A stretch of 64,000 nt of DNA from Pseudomonas wayambapalatensis (GTDB taxonomy: Bacteria; Pseudomonadota; Gammaproteobacteria; Pseudomonadales; Pseudomonadaceae): contig CP077096.1 in the NCBI GenBank assembly GCA_014268975.2, forward strand, positions 1,882,501 to 1,946,500, in the 5' to 3' direction. The notes beneath the pieces are model-generated. The model saw nothing but the letters and a program-made list of their open reading frames with translations. It was not told the DNA's origin and did no database searches. A program made the translations under genes and the position numbers. Of the stretch, positions 63,659 through 64,000 are shown in pieces. Position 1 is the stretch's first letter. Each line of letters begins with the position of its first letter.

Positions 63659-64000
63659 ATGGAATCAAGAAACGATTCTCTGGGGGAGTTCGAGTCGACC
63701 CTGAAGAAGCACGCCGAGCAGCTGGTGCAAAGCCTGGAGCGCGGCCAGTTCGGCGAGGCGGTGCAGCTGATCCACCAGCTCAACCAGACCCGTGACCGTG
63801 GCCTTTACCAGGAGGTCGGCAAGCTCACCCGCGAGCTGCACAGCGCCATCGTCAGTTTCCAGATCGATCCGCGCATGCCGCAGGCCGAGGAAGTGTCGCA
63901 GATCACCGACGCCACCGAACGGCTGTCCTACGTGGTCCGGCTGACCGAGAACGCGGCCAATCGCACCATGGACCTGGTCGAGCAGAGCACGCCGGTGCTC
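63659..64000 (+). CDS. cheZ: Protein phosphatase CheZ (3' end cut by window)
   Basis: The first 114 codons of CheZ, open to the window edge: NDSLGEFESTLKKHAEQLVQSLERGQFGEAVQLIHQLNQTRDRGLYQEVGKLTRELHSAIVSF is the long N-terminal helix region of the family, followed by DATERLSYVVRLTENAANRTMDLVE. CheZ dephosphorylates CheY-P; the catalytic residues lie further on, outside the window. An ATG at 63644 is in frame; 63659 is favoured by the G-rich site 5 bases before it, but either is possible. Confidence 0.9.
   Translation, partial: MESRNDSLGEFESTLKKHAEQLVQSLERGQFGEAVQLIHQLNQTRDRGLYQEVGKLTRELHSAIVSFQIDPRMPQAEEVSQITDATERLSYVVRLTENAANRTMDLVEQSTPVL

Overview
The window reads as chromosomal DNA of a Pseudomonas of the P. 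putida group. It is GC-rich, its gene content and order follow the polar-flagellum locus known from P. putida and P. aeruginosa, it has the FleQ/FleS-FleR/FlhF/FleN/FliA regulators, and it carries P. putida-like REP palindromes (GCGGGCTTGCCCGCGAA core). Almost the whole window is one continuous flagellar and chemotaxis locus, on the + strand except where noted.

Layout. (1) 1-3.4 kb: flank with the 3' part of a glutamine-synthetase-family gene, a YcaD-like MFS transporter and an unrecognised minus-strand gene. (2) 3.5-8 kb: minus-strand flgA, flgM, flgN and ycgR (flgZ), divergent from plus-strand cheV-cheR. The flgA sigma54 promoter and the cheV sigma28 promoter overlap on opposite strands. 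(3) 8.1-10.7 kb: a minus-strand autotransporter inserted between cheR and flgB. (4) 11-22.7 kb: rod, hook and ring genes flgBCDE, a small secreted protein, then flgFGHIJKL. (5) 22.9-34 kb: a flagellin-glycosylation-type island of three very large multidomain glycosyltransferases plus a ketoacyl-ACP-synthase-III-like enzyme. (6) 34-38 kb: filament genes fliC, flaG, fliD, fliS, fliT. (7) 38-42.3 kb: regulators fleQ and fleSR. (8) 42.4-48.3 kb: fliEFGHIJ. (9) 48.3-50.8 kb: the HsbA/HsbR/HptB partner-switch module. (10) 50.8-57.9 kb: fliK and fliLMNOPQR-flhB. (11) 58-64 kb: flhA, flhF, fleN, fliA, cheY and the start of cheZ, which is cut by the window end.

How it works together. The promoters that can be read fit a four-tier cascade. 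FleQ (probable sigma70 promoter) would activate sigma54 promoters at flgA, fleSR, fliE, fliL and flhA. FleR would activate sigma54 promoters at flgB, flgF and fliK. FliA (sigma28), held by FlgM, would read fliC, fliS, flgM, cheVR and perhaps cheYZ. The regulatory tier assignments come from P. aeruginosa knowledge; the promoter sequences are read directly here.

Most notable: (a) a TTGCCGC half-site, present as four direct copies before flgB, as a 16-bp palindrome before flgF and as a single copy before fliK, but not seen before the sigma54 promoters expected to be FleQ-dependent; it is a candidate FleR site. (b) The interlocked flgA/cheV promoters, with an almost leaderless flgA. (c) The three-glycosyltransferase plus KASIII island, with degenerate catalytic motifs. 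(d) A nine-G tract inside fliD that could allow phase variation. (e) The autotransporter lodged in the core locus. (f) REP pairs at three flagellar operon junctions.
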